Part shown: positions 50,557 to 59,742 of the stretch, in pieces
Layout of the letters: each line of letters opens with the position of its first letter
How positions within the stretch are numbered: position 1 is the stretch's first letter
Source: Bacteroidota bacterium
GTDB lineage: Bacteria; Bacteroidota; Bacteroidia; NS11-12g; UBA9320
Reading direction: 5' to 3'
Assembly: GCA_002746305.1 (NCBI GenBank)
Contig: NVWV01000006.1
Location: 186,001-250,000 of the forward strand
DNA length: 64,000 nucleotides
Notes under the pieces: model-generated
Told to the model about the DNA's origin: nothing
Databases searched by the model: none
What the model saw: the letters and a program-made list of their open reading frames with translations, nothing else
Made by a program: the position numbers and the translations under genes

Positions 50557-53070
50557 TTAGCTTCTTTTTAGCTCTAACCTATTCCAAGTAGCAATCCCAA
50601 AACCAATCACCATCATAACGGTTCCCAACCATAAGAAATTAATGTATGGGAATACGATTCCTTTCATAACAATATACTGTGGTTGTGGCTTGGTCTCGGC
50701 TATTTCCAACACGGCAACGGGATCTCCTCCATCTTCCGAAGCTCTTATTTCAAAACCAAATCTCAATCCAGCTTCCAAGACATCCTGACGTATACTAAAA
50801 AAAGTTTGAGAATTAATCCCAAATAGTGGTTCTGCATCAAGGATGACATCTCCTCTTTTTATCTTAATGAGAGCCTTTGCCAACGTAGTATTTTTCAACC
50901 CTATTGAGGCCCCATCCCCTTTTTCGATACCGGTAAAGTAAACCACACCATTCGGAGTTATTATACTATCTCCTTGCACTACAATATGCTCCTTCACATT
51001 TTCCCACTTCACACTGTCTGAAGGGGGAAGTGGCTTATAAGTAACGTGTGTATACACATCATAAGTAAGGTAATGTCTGGTATCTGGGTTAGAACTTGTC
51101 ATTCTACCAGCATCGTCAAACTGACCGTTTGGATAGAGGGTAAACTCTTCTGAACTATCACTTGAGATATAGTGAACTTTGAAGTATACATCATTGATAC
51201 TTACACTGTCTCCTATATAACTCACCGAATAATCTCCCAATTGATTTTCTTCGCCTTTGACCAACAACATGTTTTCCTTTCGAGATTGCTCATCAAAATT
51301 TCGCATATTTCCAGTCATATCTCTCGTAATAACCTGCTTTTTCGCAGAGGATACTAAAACTCCTAAGAGCATTAATCCAAATCCCATATGAGCGATTGAC
51401 GACCCACTTAATTTTAGTTTCCGAACATAAAGAACAAGGTAACTTAGATTAGCAAAAAACACATAGATCCCAGCCAACATAAAGATGACATACATAGGAT
51501 TGGAAATCCCAAATAGATAGACACCTCCAACAGTTAACAGCACAGATATTCCAAGAGTTATAAGTATTTCCTTTGCAAGCTTATACTTATCAGGAGTGCT
51601 TCTGTATCTAAAAAACTGAGTAACTGCCATGAGCAATGCAATAACAATAGCTATTGGCATTTGATACATATTATAGTAAGCAATCACATCTTCAGGAGGC
51701 ACTAAATTGGTGCCAAATATTTTATTGAATACAGGTTTGGAAGTCCCTACTAATACTTGAACAGCAGAGAGTGCTAGCATCAAAGAACCGATAAACATCC
51801 AAAACTCTCTTCCTGTTATATTATCCTCACTAGCATGATTCTTAATTTGCTTATTTAGGTTTAGGACAAACCATGCCAATCCTGCTAATGTCAGCGCCAA
51901 TAAAGGATAAAAACTCAGCTTGGTATAGAATGGTAATAAGAGTACAAGAATACTTACAGGTATTATCATATACCACCTTTTTGCTGCACCTTCTGTCACT
52001 GCAATTATGGGCAACCAAATAAACAGGACCACAAACTGCATGAGTTGACCTGCTAGTCCCAAATCTGTAAAGGCATGTACAGATGTTTCGCCAAGCACAC
52101 CACTTCGGGTAAGGAAGGTGGCATATAATACCATGATAAATGTAGATATCACCAAGGTATAAGCAGCTATGGTGGATCCATTAGTCACCTTTTTAATTAA
52201 CATGAGGTGAATTCCACTGATTAACAATAACCAAGGAATTAGTGACGCATTTTCAACGGGGTCCCAAGCCCAATAACCACCAAAACTTAAGGACTCATAC
52301 GCCCAAAAACCACCCATAATGATTCCCGCTCCTAAAATCATACCTCCAGCCAATGCCCAAGGAAGTGCTGGCTTTATCCATGCTCTATGTTCCTTATAAA
52401 ATAAGGAAGTAATGGCAAAGGCAAAGGGAACTATAGTTAAAGCAAAGCCCAAGAATAATGTAGGTGGATGTATAACCATCCAATAGTTTTGAAGTAATGG
52501 ATTAAGTCCTGAACCGTCTACAACATTTTTTAAGTAGTTCGCAGATTCAAAAATAGGAGCATGCATCTTATCTCTAAGCAACTCAAAAGGACTACTTCCC
52601 AATGTATAAATATCAAAGAAATTAACTCCCAGAAGCATCGCAGTCAGCACTACTTGACACAGTGCTACAATGGCCAGGACGCCTCTCTCCCATTTCTTTG
52701 CAGTAAATACGAGAATCACTCCTAGAATGGCATTCCAAACTATCCAAAGCAAGAAACTTCCTTCCTGTCCTTCCCAGAAGCAGGAGATCATATACCTTAA
52801 TGGCAAATCTAAACTACTATGCTCATAGGCATATGCATACTCAAAATAGTGACCTTGTATAATTTTAAAGAGTGTTATAAATATACCAAAAACAGCTATG
52901 GTATGAATTCCAAACAGAATTCTTCCTATGGTTCTTTCACTACACTTTTCCTCTTTTGCTCGGACATAAAACAGGGCACTAAACAATGCACTAATCAAAG
53001 CAAGTACTACAAAAAAATGGCCCAGATTACCTATAAATAGATTTTCACCGACGTATGTTATTTCCTTCAT
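50557..53070 (-). CDS. ccmF: Cytochrome c heme lyase CcmF/CcsA-type
   Basis: An 837-residue polytopic membrane protein that attaches heme to apocytochrome c. The WWD domain reads SFGGYWAWDPVENASLIPWL, with nearby His ligands (GHFFVV, MVIHPPTLFLG, TSVHAFTDLG). About 15 membrane helices, plus a periplasmic beta domain before the last helix (about 605-800). Length is greater than typical CcmF (about 650). Preceded directly by ccmE. Confidence 0.93.
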   Translation of the reverse strand: MKEITYVGENLFIGNLGHFFVVLALISALFSALFYVRAKEEKCSERTIGRILFGIHTIAVFGIFITLFKIIQGHYFEYAYAYEHSSLDLPLRYMISCFWEGQEGSFLLWIVWNAILGVILVFTAKKWERGVLAIVALCQVVLTAMLLGVNFFDIYTLGSSPFELLRDKMHAPIFESANYLKNVVDGSGLNPLLQNYWMVIHPPTLFLGFALTIVPFAFAITSLFYKEHRAWIKPALPWALAGGMILGAGIIMGGFWAYESLSFGGYWAWDPVENASLIPWLLLISGIHLMLIKKVTNGSTIAAYTLVISTFIMVLYATFLTRSGVLGETSVHAFTDLGLAGQLMQFVVLFIWLPIIAVTEGAAKRWYMIIPVSILVLLLPFYTKLSFYPLLALTLAGLAWFVLNLNKQIKNHASEDNITGREFWMFIGSLMLALSAVQVLVGTSKPVFNKIFGTNLVPPEDVIAYYNMYQMPIAIVIALLMAVTQFFRYRSTPDKYKLAKEILITLGISVLLTVGGVYLFGISNPMYVIFMLAGIYVFFANLSYLVLYVRKLKLSGSSIAHMGFGLMLLGVLVSSAKKQVITRDMTGNMRNFDEQSRKENMLLVKGEENQLGDYSVSYIGDSVSINDVYFKVHYISSDSSEEFTLYPNGQFDDAGRMTSSNPDTRHYLTYDVYTHVTYKPLPPSDSVKWENVKEHIVVQGDSIITPNGVVYFTGIEKGDGASIGLKNTTLAKALIKIKRGDVILDAEPLFGINSQTFFSIRQDVLEAGLRFGFEIRASEDGGDPVAVLEIAETKPQPQYIVMKGIVFPYINFLWLGTVMMVIGFGIATWNRLELKRS

Positions 53071-53474
53071 TAGGATCTAGAAGCTTGAACTTCTTTATTG
53101 ATTTGTTCGTCCTTATACTTAGATGGACATTTAGGAATTACCTTAGTTGCTCTAAAAACATCTCCATCTGCGTGTCCGTACATATTCACTTTTTCAGCTC
53201 TTTCAAAGTCCTGTTGTTTTGGATCTGAAGAAATCACTTTTCGAATGGCCCCGTCATCATCTTTCAAATAAAACGAGAAGTAATTTGGATCCTTTATAGG
53301 GTCGTACTCCATGGGCTTATCTTTAACCAAGAAACCTGTAATGTGATACGTGTCATCTGGATGATTCTCAGCATCTGCAAAAGTAGAACTCTCAGTAGCA
53401 CCCATATAAGTACTCATTATATACCCAATAGCTACAGATAATATGACCAATAATACAATTACTTTAGGCTTCAT
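53070..53474 (-). CDS. ccmE: Periplasmic heme chaperone CcmE, CxxxY variant
   Basis: A 134-residue membrane-anchored OB-fold protein that carries heme for cytochrome c maturation. The N-terminal helix (VIVLLVILSVAIGYIMS) leads to the beta barrel (YHITGFLVKDKPMEYDP onward). The heme-binding site, a His in the HxxxY motif of most bacteria, is replaced by C116PSKY120, the CxxxY type known from Desulfovibrio and some archaea. It overlaps the neighbouring small ccmD-like gene by 11 nt. Confidence 0.9.
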   Translation of the reverse strand: MKPKVIVLLVILSVAIGYIMSTYMGATESSTFADAENHPDDTYHITGFLVKDKPMEYDPIKDPNYFSFYLKDDDGAIRKVISSDPKQQDFERAEKVNMYGHADGDVFRATKVIPKCPSKYKDEQINKEVQASRS

Positions 53475-53661
53475 TGTTCTTTTCTAATTTTGTTATTTTT
53501 CTATCTAATCTAAACAAGTACGAGGCTATTCCTATAAATATAATAACCAAAACAAGTACAACAACATAGATTTTATTATTGCTATAAAAAAAATCATCTG
53601 TTGGTGTTTGAGCAAAGATATTAAGTCCAAACAACATTGCTATCCAACTATATTTCCTCAT
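53464..53661 (-). CDS. ccmD: CcmD-like small membrane protein
   Basis: A 65-residue protein with a signal-like N-terminus and one membrane helix (KIYVVVLVLVIIFIGIASYL), followed by a basic helix (FRLDRKITKLEKNNEA). Size, topology and location between ccmC and ccmE fit CcmD, which helps release holo-CcmE. Overlaps ccmC by 14 nt. Confidence 0.75.
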   Translation of the reverse strand: MRKYSWIAMLFGLNIFAQTPTDDFFYSNNKIYVVVLVLVIIFIGIASYLFRLDRKITKLEKNNEA

Positions 53662-54322
53662 TTTTTCTTTTTATTTCTGTTATTCTATACTTTAAAGTAG
53701 CAATCCAAACTCCCAATAAAATCCAACCCACTACTGCAGGATAAAACACCATCCTGAGATCATTGGCTGTTGGCCTAAACTCACTAAACGCCATGGTATC
53801 TCCGGTACCTGGATGGTTACTTAATTCTACGGCCATTTTGGGATATACTAAAATGAGTACAATGAAGATAGGAAAGGCAAATAGATTAAAAACAGAGGAC
53901 AACTTCCCCCTTTTTACTTCATCTTCAATACTATTTCTCAATATGTAATAAGCAGTATATATCAGCATTCCAATGGCTGCACCGTTCAGTTTGGGATCTT
54001 CTATCCACCATACTCCCCATGTAAACCTAGCCCATACAGAACCCGTAGCCAATCCCATAAGTCCAAATAACATGGCTACTTTCACAAAGCTACTTGCCAT
54101 ACTATCGTGTGCCGCATTTCCTTTGGAAAGGTACTTTATACCATAAATATAGGAGACCGTCAGCAACACCAACATACAAAACCACATTGGGACGTGAAAA
54201 TGAAGGTTACGAATTGTTTTTCCAAGGATACCTAAGTCATCAACTGCAGGCATTAAAAACCCGCCTATAATGACATAGGTTAAACAAACTATTGCCAATA
54301 TTTTCCACCAAGAATTCCTCAT
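53648..54322 (-). CDS. ccmC: Heme delivery protein CcmC
   Basis: A 224-residue protein with six membrane helices and the WWD-type motif GSVWARFTWGVWWIEDPKLN (about 99-118). His ligands are probably in RNLHFHVPMW and ELSNHPGTGD. It passes heme to CcmE. First gene of a ccmC-ccmD-ccmE-ccmF run in which adjacent genes overlap; a TACCTTTG -7 box precedes it. Confidence 0.92.
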   Translation of the reverse strand: MRNSWWKILAIVCLTYVIIGGFLMPAVDDLGILGKTIRNLHFHVPMWFCMLVLLTVSYIYGIKYLSKGNAAHDSMASSFVKVAMLFGLMGLATGSVWARFTWGVWWIEDPKLNGAAIGMLIYTAYYILRNSIEDEVKRGKLSSVFNLFAFPIFIVLILVYPKMAVELSNHPGTGDTMAFSEFRPTANDLRMVFYPAVVGWILLGVWIATLKYRITEIKRKNEEI

Positions 54323-54336
54323 TTCGTTAGATGAAA

Positions 54337-54344
54337 CAAAGGTA
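54337..54344 (-). promoter_or_regulatory. Candidate -7 box for the ccm operon
   Basis: TACCTTTG on the minus strand, an exact TAnnTTTG match 14 nt before the ccmC start. No -33 box at a proper spacing. Confidence 0.4.
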
Positions 54345-54464
54345 GCTTATTACCACATAATACGCTATAACTTAATCTTAGAATAATACTAGATAACTTT
54401 CATTAATGCCAAAATATGACAATTTTATTTTTGGCTTAAAAACGTCTAAATCAAAAATAATCCT

Positions 54465-54472
54465 TACATTTG
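54465..54472 (+). promoter_or_regulatory. Candidate -7 box for the 1,730-residue protein gene
   Basis: TACATTTG matches TAnnTTTG and would give a leader of about 70 nt. A TTTTTGG stretch lies 31 nt upstream, too far for a -33. Confidence 0.35.
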
Positions 54473-54549
54473 GACGAAGACGTGACTGTTTTGACTCTAA
54501 TTCCTCATCAATTTTAGCAAGCCTCTCACTGTGAAAATTTAAATTTATT

Positions 54550-57500
54550 ATGAAAAAAATCTTATTACTATGCCTAATTGGCTTCTCTTATTTTTCTTGT
54601 TTTGCTCAAGCTCCGTTTGATTCAGTAACCACAGGTTTAACATTTCAACAAATTTCATATCAAATCGACTCTATTCTAAGTAATCAAGGTCAAGACACTA
54701 GTGCGACTAGTACTTACAAGGAATATCAAAGATGGGATCGGTTCTGGTCCAATAGAATTGGAGCATCTTCAATAGATGCCGACATGGCAAGTTTAAATGG
54801 GGCTTTATTAGCTCTATATGATGATAGAACCATTATTTGTGACGGTTCTCCCTCATATCCAAATTCATGGAAATTCTCTGGTCATACTGAGAATTTTAAC
54901 AATAGAAATGGTAGGCTTATATCACTTTATGTAAAGGATGACCTTAGTTATGTCTTAGCAGGTTCAAAGGCTGGTGGATTATGGAAAGGCACTTGGAATA
55001 CTATAGATGCCGTTTACACTTGGGAATGCCTAACTGACAACACAAAAGTACCTTCTTTTGGAGTTCATAGTATTGCAGTTAACCCGGAAAATGAAAATGA
55101 AATCTATATTGCAACTGGAAAATTTAGTGGCCAAAATCTACAAATCGGCTATGGTTTAGGAATTTTAAAGTCAACTGATGGAGGTAACACTTGGGGTAAA
55201 ACAAAATTAACATGGGATCTTGCTAACCCAAATAAATTTCTTAGAACCAGGGGAATATTCTACCACCCTTCAAACGGAAGTATTTTATTTGCTTTCGACG
55301 GAAACAAATTATATAAATCTATAGACGGAGGAAGCAATTACTCCACAATTACTTTACCTTCAATAGGTGCATCAAATCACTTACGAGACCTTGAGTTTTT
55401 ACCGTCCGATAATGATGTTATGCTCCTCTCAACAGACGCGACTGGTTCAGAGAACGCAAAGGTCTACAAATCTATAGACAAAGGAGATACTTGGGCTGAG
55501 GTTAATCTTACAACTGATTTCAGTATCCCCGTCACCAGTTATAGAATTGATATAGCTATATCAGAGCTAAGTTCCAATAAATTTTACCTTTCATTTTCAA
55601 CTGCTACAGGTAGTAGAGAATCTAAGGATAGTTATCTTGGATACTTTGACAATAGTTCTGCCAGTTATTACACTTACCCGGTCATAACAAATCAAACTAA
55701 TGACTATTGGTACAATGACCTTGTCTGTTCAAAAGTCAACCCTAATATCCTATATTTAGCAGGAATAAGAATAGACCGTATAGATATTACAAATCCACTT
55801 AGTATTGAAACAAGAAGAATTAATGGCAATACAGCTGGTTTTGGAGGAAGCGTTCATGCTGACAATAGAAAATTATTTCTTGTCGAGGATGCGGGGGAAG
55901 ACTATTTATTTTCTGCAAATGATGGAGGATTATCCTTTTCATCCAATGTTAGAACCGTTTCAGGAACAAATCAGCCTATTTGGACACACTCTTCTGAGGG
56001 ACTAAACGTTACGGAAATTTTCGGTTTCGATGTCAGCACTAATGGAGACAATATACTTTACGGAACACTTGACAATGGCAATTTAGGAAAACGGAATGAT
56101 TCATGGTCAGTTCTCACAGGGGGGGATGGAGTGAGAGTTATTTGTAACAAATACGGTCCTGAGGATCTATTTTACGCCCAACAAAACAGTAACCGCCAGT
56201 GGTTTTTTGATCAAAATCTAGATTTTAGCAGATCTATTCTGTGTGAAGATTTAGGCCTATGGGAACGGGATATGGATGTTGACAATCAAGGCAATTTCTA
56301 CTTGACACGACAAATTAAGGAAGATTCAGACAATGGGATAACCGGATCAAACCAACTTTTCAGAATTGATAGAAGCATTGGATTCATAGGTAGCACTTGC
56401 AATGCTGCAGAAAATATAAATACGACAAGTGAGTGGCTTAATACTTTTGTTATTGCTTCGGCACCCTCGAACGAAAACATTGCGTATTATGGCTATAGTG
56501 GGTCATTGGGTGCCGTCAGTCCATTAATATTGTACAAATCGTCAAATGCTCAGGATATAAATCCTACTTGGTCTTCTGAAAGTTTACTTAAGGACTGCGA
56601 TTATCGTTGGAGTGGAATTACAGATATCGTTGTAGATCCTGAAAATGAAAACCATGTATGGATTGTTACAGGCTCCTATGTTAGAAATGATAATAAAAGA
56701 GTATTATTTAGTGATAATGGAGGAGAGAATTATTCAAATGGTCAATCTAGTTGGGTTGAAATTCACAAAGATCTAAAAATTAATTCATCTCAGGACATGA
56801 TTTTCCCGGTTAACACCGTTGTCCTAGACCATTTTACAGGTGGCATGTACATTGGTTCAGATATAGGCGTTTTTTATAATCCTGAACCTAAAAACACAAA
56901 CTCTTCTTGGCATTGCTATAATAAGAACTTGCCTTCCTCCATTGTTACTGACCTAAAGATTGACTATTGCAACAGAAAGCTACTGGCATCAACATTTGGA
57001 AGAGGATTATGGGAGGTTAATTTAGCAGACAACAATACAAACTCATACGATATATCAACCAACACAACATGGGATGAAACTGTGATTAAAATTATCAATC
57101 AAGACATTATTGTAAAATCTGGATTCTCTTTAACCATTAAATCTGAAATAGTGGTTCCTTCTTACGTCAAAGTTATTGTAGAAAAAGGAGCCAAACTAAT
57201 CATAGACGGTGGGAAAATTACCACTCGATGTAACGACCAATGGGCTGGTATATATGTAGAGGGAGATAAAACACTTGCTCAATTCCCTTTTTCCAATCAA
57301 GGTTATCTTGAAATCAAAAATAGCGGAACCATAGAACATGCAAAAACCGCTGTGACTCTTTGTGGATTGGATGTGAACGGCAATGAAGATCACCATAAAA
57401 GTGGTGGAATACTCTTTGCCGAAGACGCCCAATTTATTGACAATTGGAGGGATGTATCATTTGTGGGATATGCTCCGGGAAGCTTCACATTTGCTCCTAA

Positions 57501-59742
57501 AAATATTAGTAAATTTTTGGATTGTGAATTTACAACCACCGACAATTACCTAAAAGATGCTTCAGACATATGGCCGCATATCACCATGTGGGGAGTTGCA
57601 TGGGTTAGTTTCCAAGGATGCACTTTTGAAGACCAGCGATGGAATAGTACCATCATGGACCAACTCCAACTGAGAGATGGAATATTCTCTATGGATGCCA
57701 GCTACAGGATTAATAGAAAATCAACTTCTACACCATACGGTCCGGTGACTGTAGGTAAGGAAACCAAATTCCTAAACCTCCGCTATGCCATACAATCATT
57801 GGACAACATAGCCAATTCAAACAATGTAACTGCAGGAAGACCATCCAGCATAGTAGATGCAGAATTTGATTGTTTGGGAGGTATTCTACACAGTGGTGTG
57901 GAAAGTGCCATTATTAAAAGAAATATTCTGGATATTAAAGGATACTTCAGCAACGGACCTAGAGAAATAGATGCCTACGGTTTGTATATGGACGACTGCT
58001 CTGGATATAATATGGAGGGTAACGACTTACATTCGGATTGGTTGCTAGACCCTAGCCAAAATATATCGGCAGGCATAGTACATACCCATAACCGTGAACG
58101 CCAAAACTACGTATACAGAAACTACATGGATGACTACCTTGTAGGAGCAGAAACCTATGGTGAAAATAAGGATCATTTAGCAGCTAACTTCGATAAAGGC
58201 CTTCATTATGACTGTAACGAATTTGCGACAGACAACGATAACGATTGGGACATGTGGGTTACGGATATTACTTCTGGGCTACCGTACAGCAGTGCTGCTT
58301 TCGGTCTTCCACAACAGGGCTCTCTGGCTGAGCCTGCAGGTAATTTATTTGGCCAATACAACAGTACACCATCCAAACACTTGGATAATTTGGTGGGCTC
58401 TTCTATTATCGACTATTATCACCATGATGTAGTTTCTAACTCCAGGGTAATTCCTTCCATCCAGACCAATGTAACAAATATCAACACAGGTATCTCCAAC
58501 ATTTTTTGCCCTGACAATACCAATAAACTGATTGCAATTGGTACCGAAGAGCTCGATAATGTGGAAATCAACAGGATAATAACCAAGCAAAAAAGAGACG
58601 TCTTTATTCTCCTTACAGACGGCGGGAATACGACCACTACACTCTCCCAAATTACCAGTGTAACGGCATTGTCTAGGCCTCAATTGATGACAGATTTAAC
58701 AAATTACTCTCCGTACCTTTCTTTACCTGTTTTGGAACTATTGGCCAATACCTATACTCCCATTACGCAAGAAGATATCCGTGACATTTTAGTCCTCAAT
58801 CCACACAGTGGCAGATCATCGAGTGTTGTAACTATCTTGCAAAACAGAACCGACAATTTTCCTCAAACCTACTTGGATCAAATAGATTCCGCATCCGATA
58901 TATGGAGTGGTCGTGACAGCTTGCTTGAGGATATCTACTACTACGGAAGAAGATACGAATTGGAACTCAACAGTATCTTGCGAAGAGCTTTGAACACGGA
59001 AACCGAAGATTTATTTACCTCTACTGTAGAACCATTACTCCTAGCATCTTCAGAAGTACACCACAAGTATAAGTTGGCTAGTATGTATGACTCACGAGGA
59101 GATGTACCCAGTGCAGACCAAATGCTAGCTTCAATTCCAAGCAGTTTTAACCTATCTCTTACACAAATGGACTATCATACGGACCACATGGCCATACGAA
59201 GCTTGCTCACAGCGTGGTATACAGCGGACAAAGATATGGCACACTTGGACTCTGGTGATATTGCCCAGCTTTTAGTATACAAAACCAAGACCAATGGCAT
59301 TCAAAATAAGGTATTGCCTTTATTGGTTCTGAACAATGCTACCACCTACCTACCTCCCATCTACAATCCGTACACAGCTGCCTCAGGAGCATTTATTGCT
59401 ATAAAAAGTAACAAAGAGACAAGTGAGTTTCAAGATGATATAAAAACGGATTCAAAGTTTGAGAATAATAATAAACAAAAATTGACTTCGACCAAGGTTC
59501 TCGTTTACCCAAATCCTACAAGAAAATCTATACATATTAACTATAGCATAGAGAAAGATTTCAATGAAGCATCAATTGTTATTTATGATCTTGTTGGGAA
59601 AGAGTTAAAAAGGGAAGTAATTAAATCTGCAGAAGGTAATTTTTCAATGGACGTGTCAGCTCACCGTAACGGAAAATATTCAGGGAAACTAATTGTAGAT
59701 GGTTTAGTAGAGAAAATGTTTACTTTCGTTATTGCCAGATAG
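54550..59742 (+). CDS. Very large secreted protein: sortilin-like propeller plus beta-helix, T9SS sorting domain
   Basis: A 1,730-residue protein with a signal peptide (MKKILLLCLIGFSYFSCFAQ). Residues about 100-830 form a sortilin/sialidase-like beta-propeller with repeated Asp-box motifs, such as KSTDGGNTWGKT, KSIDGGSNYST, KSIDKGDTWAEV and FSDNGGENYSN. Residues about 840-1250 look like a parallel beta-helix (VIVEKGAKLIIDGGKITTRC, YLEIKNSGTIEHAKTAVTLC). A helical region follows (about 1400-1620), then a type A sorting domain (VLVYPNPTRKSIHINYSIEK to FTFVIAR). No catalytic residues are identified; probably a surface adhesin or polysaccharide binder. The stop overlaps the start of the next gene (TAGTG). 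Confidence 0.9.
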   Translation: MKKILLLCLIGFSYFSCFAQAPFDSVTTGLTFQQISYQIDSILSNQGQDTSATSTYKEYQRWDRFWSNRIGASSIDADMASLNGALLALYDDRTIICDGSPSYPNSWKFSGHTENFNNRNGRLISLYVKDDLSYVLAGSKAGGLWKGTWNTIDAVYTWECLTDNTKVPSFGVHSIAVNPENENEIYIATGKFSGQNLQIGYGLGILKSTDGGNTWGKTKLTWDLANPNKFLRTRGIFYHPSNGSILFAFDGNKLYKSIDGGSNYSTITLPSIGASNHLRDLEFLPSDNDVMLLSTDATGSENAKVYKSIDKGDTWAEVNLTTDFSIPVTSYRIDIAISELSSNKFYLSFSTATGSRESKDSYLGYFDNSSASYYTYPVITNQTNDYWYNDLVCSKVNPNILYLAGIRIDRIDITNPLSIETRRINGNTAGFGGSVHADNRKLFLVEDAGEDYLFSANDGGLSFSSNVRTVSGTNQPIWTHSSEGLNVTEIFGFDVSTNGDNILYGTLDNGNLGKRNDSWSVLTGGDGVRVICNKYGPEDLFYAQQNSNRQWFFDQNLDFSRSILCEDLGLWERDMDVDNQGNFYLTRQIKEDSDNGITGSNQLFRIDRSIGFIGSTCNAAENINTTSEWLNTFVIASAPSNENIAYYGYSGSLGAVSPLILYKSSNAQDINPTWSSESLLKDCDYRWSGITDIVVDPENENHVWIVTGSYVRNDNKRVLFSDNGGENYSNGQSSWVEIHKDLKINSSQDMIFPVNTVVLDHFTGGMYIGSDIGVFYNPEPKNTNSSWHCYNKNLPSSIVTDLKIDYCNRKLLASTFGRGLWEVNLADNNTNSYDISTNTTWDETVIKIINQDIIVKSGFSLTIKSEIVVPSYVKVIVEKGAKLIIDGGKITTRCNDQWAGIYVEGDKTLAQFPFSNQGYLEIKNSGTIEHAKTAVTLCGLDVNGNEDHHKSGGILFAEDAQFIDNWRDVSFVGYAPGSFTFAPKNISKFLDCEFTTTDNYLKDASDIWPHITMWGVAWVSFQGCTFEDQRWNSTIMDQLQLRDGIFSMDASYRINRKSTSTPYGPVTVGKETKFLNLRYAIQSLDNIANSNNVTAGRPSSIVDAEFDCLGGILHSGVESAIIKRNILDIKGYFSNGPREIDAYGLYMDDCSGYNMEGNDLHSDWLLDPSQNISAGIVHTHNRERQNYVYRNYMDDYLVGAETYGENKDHLAANFDKGLHYDCNEFATDNDNDWDMWVTDITSGLPYSSAAFGLPQQGSLAEPAGNLFGQYNSTPSKHLDNLVGSSIIDYYHHDVVSNSRVIPSIQTNVTNINTGISNIFCPDNTNKLIAIGTEELDNVEINRIITKQKRDVFILLTDGGNTTTTLSQITSVTALSRPQLMTDLTNYSPYLSLPVLELLANTYTPITQEDIRDILVLNPHSGRSSSVVTILQNRTDNFPQTYLDQIDSASDIWSGRDSLLEDIYYYGRRYELELNSILRRALNTETEDLFTSTVEPLLLASSEVHHKYKLASMYDSRGDVPSADQMLASIPSSFNLSLTQMDYHTDHMAIRSLLTAWYTADKDMAHLDSGDIAQLLVYKTKTNGIQNKVLPLLVLNNATTYLPPIYNPYTAASGAFIAIKSNKETSEFQDDIKTDSKFENNNKQKLTSTKVLVYPNPTRKSIHINYSIEKDFNEASIVIYDLVGKELKREVIKSAEGNFSMDVSAHRNGKYSGKLIVDGLVEKMFTFVIAR

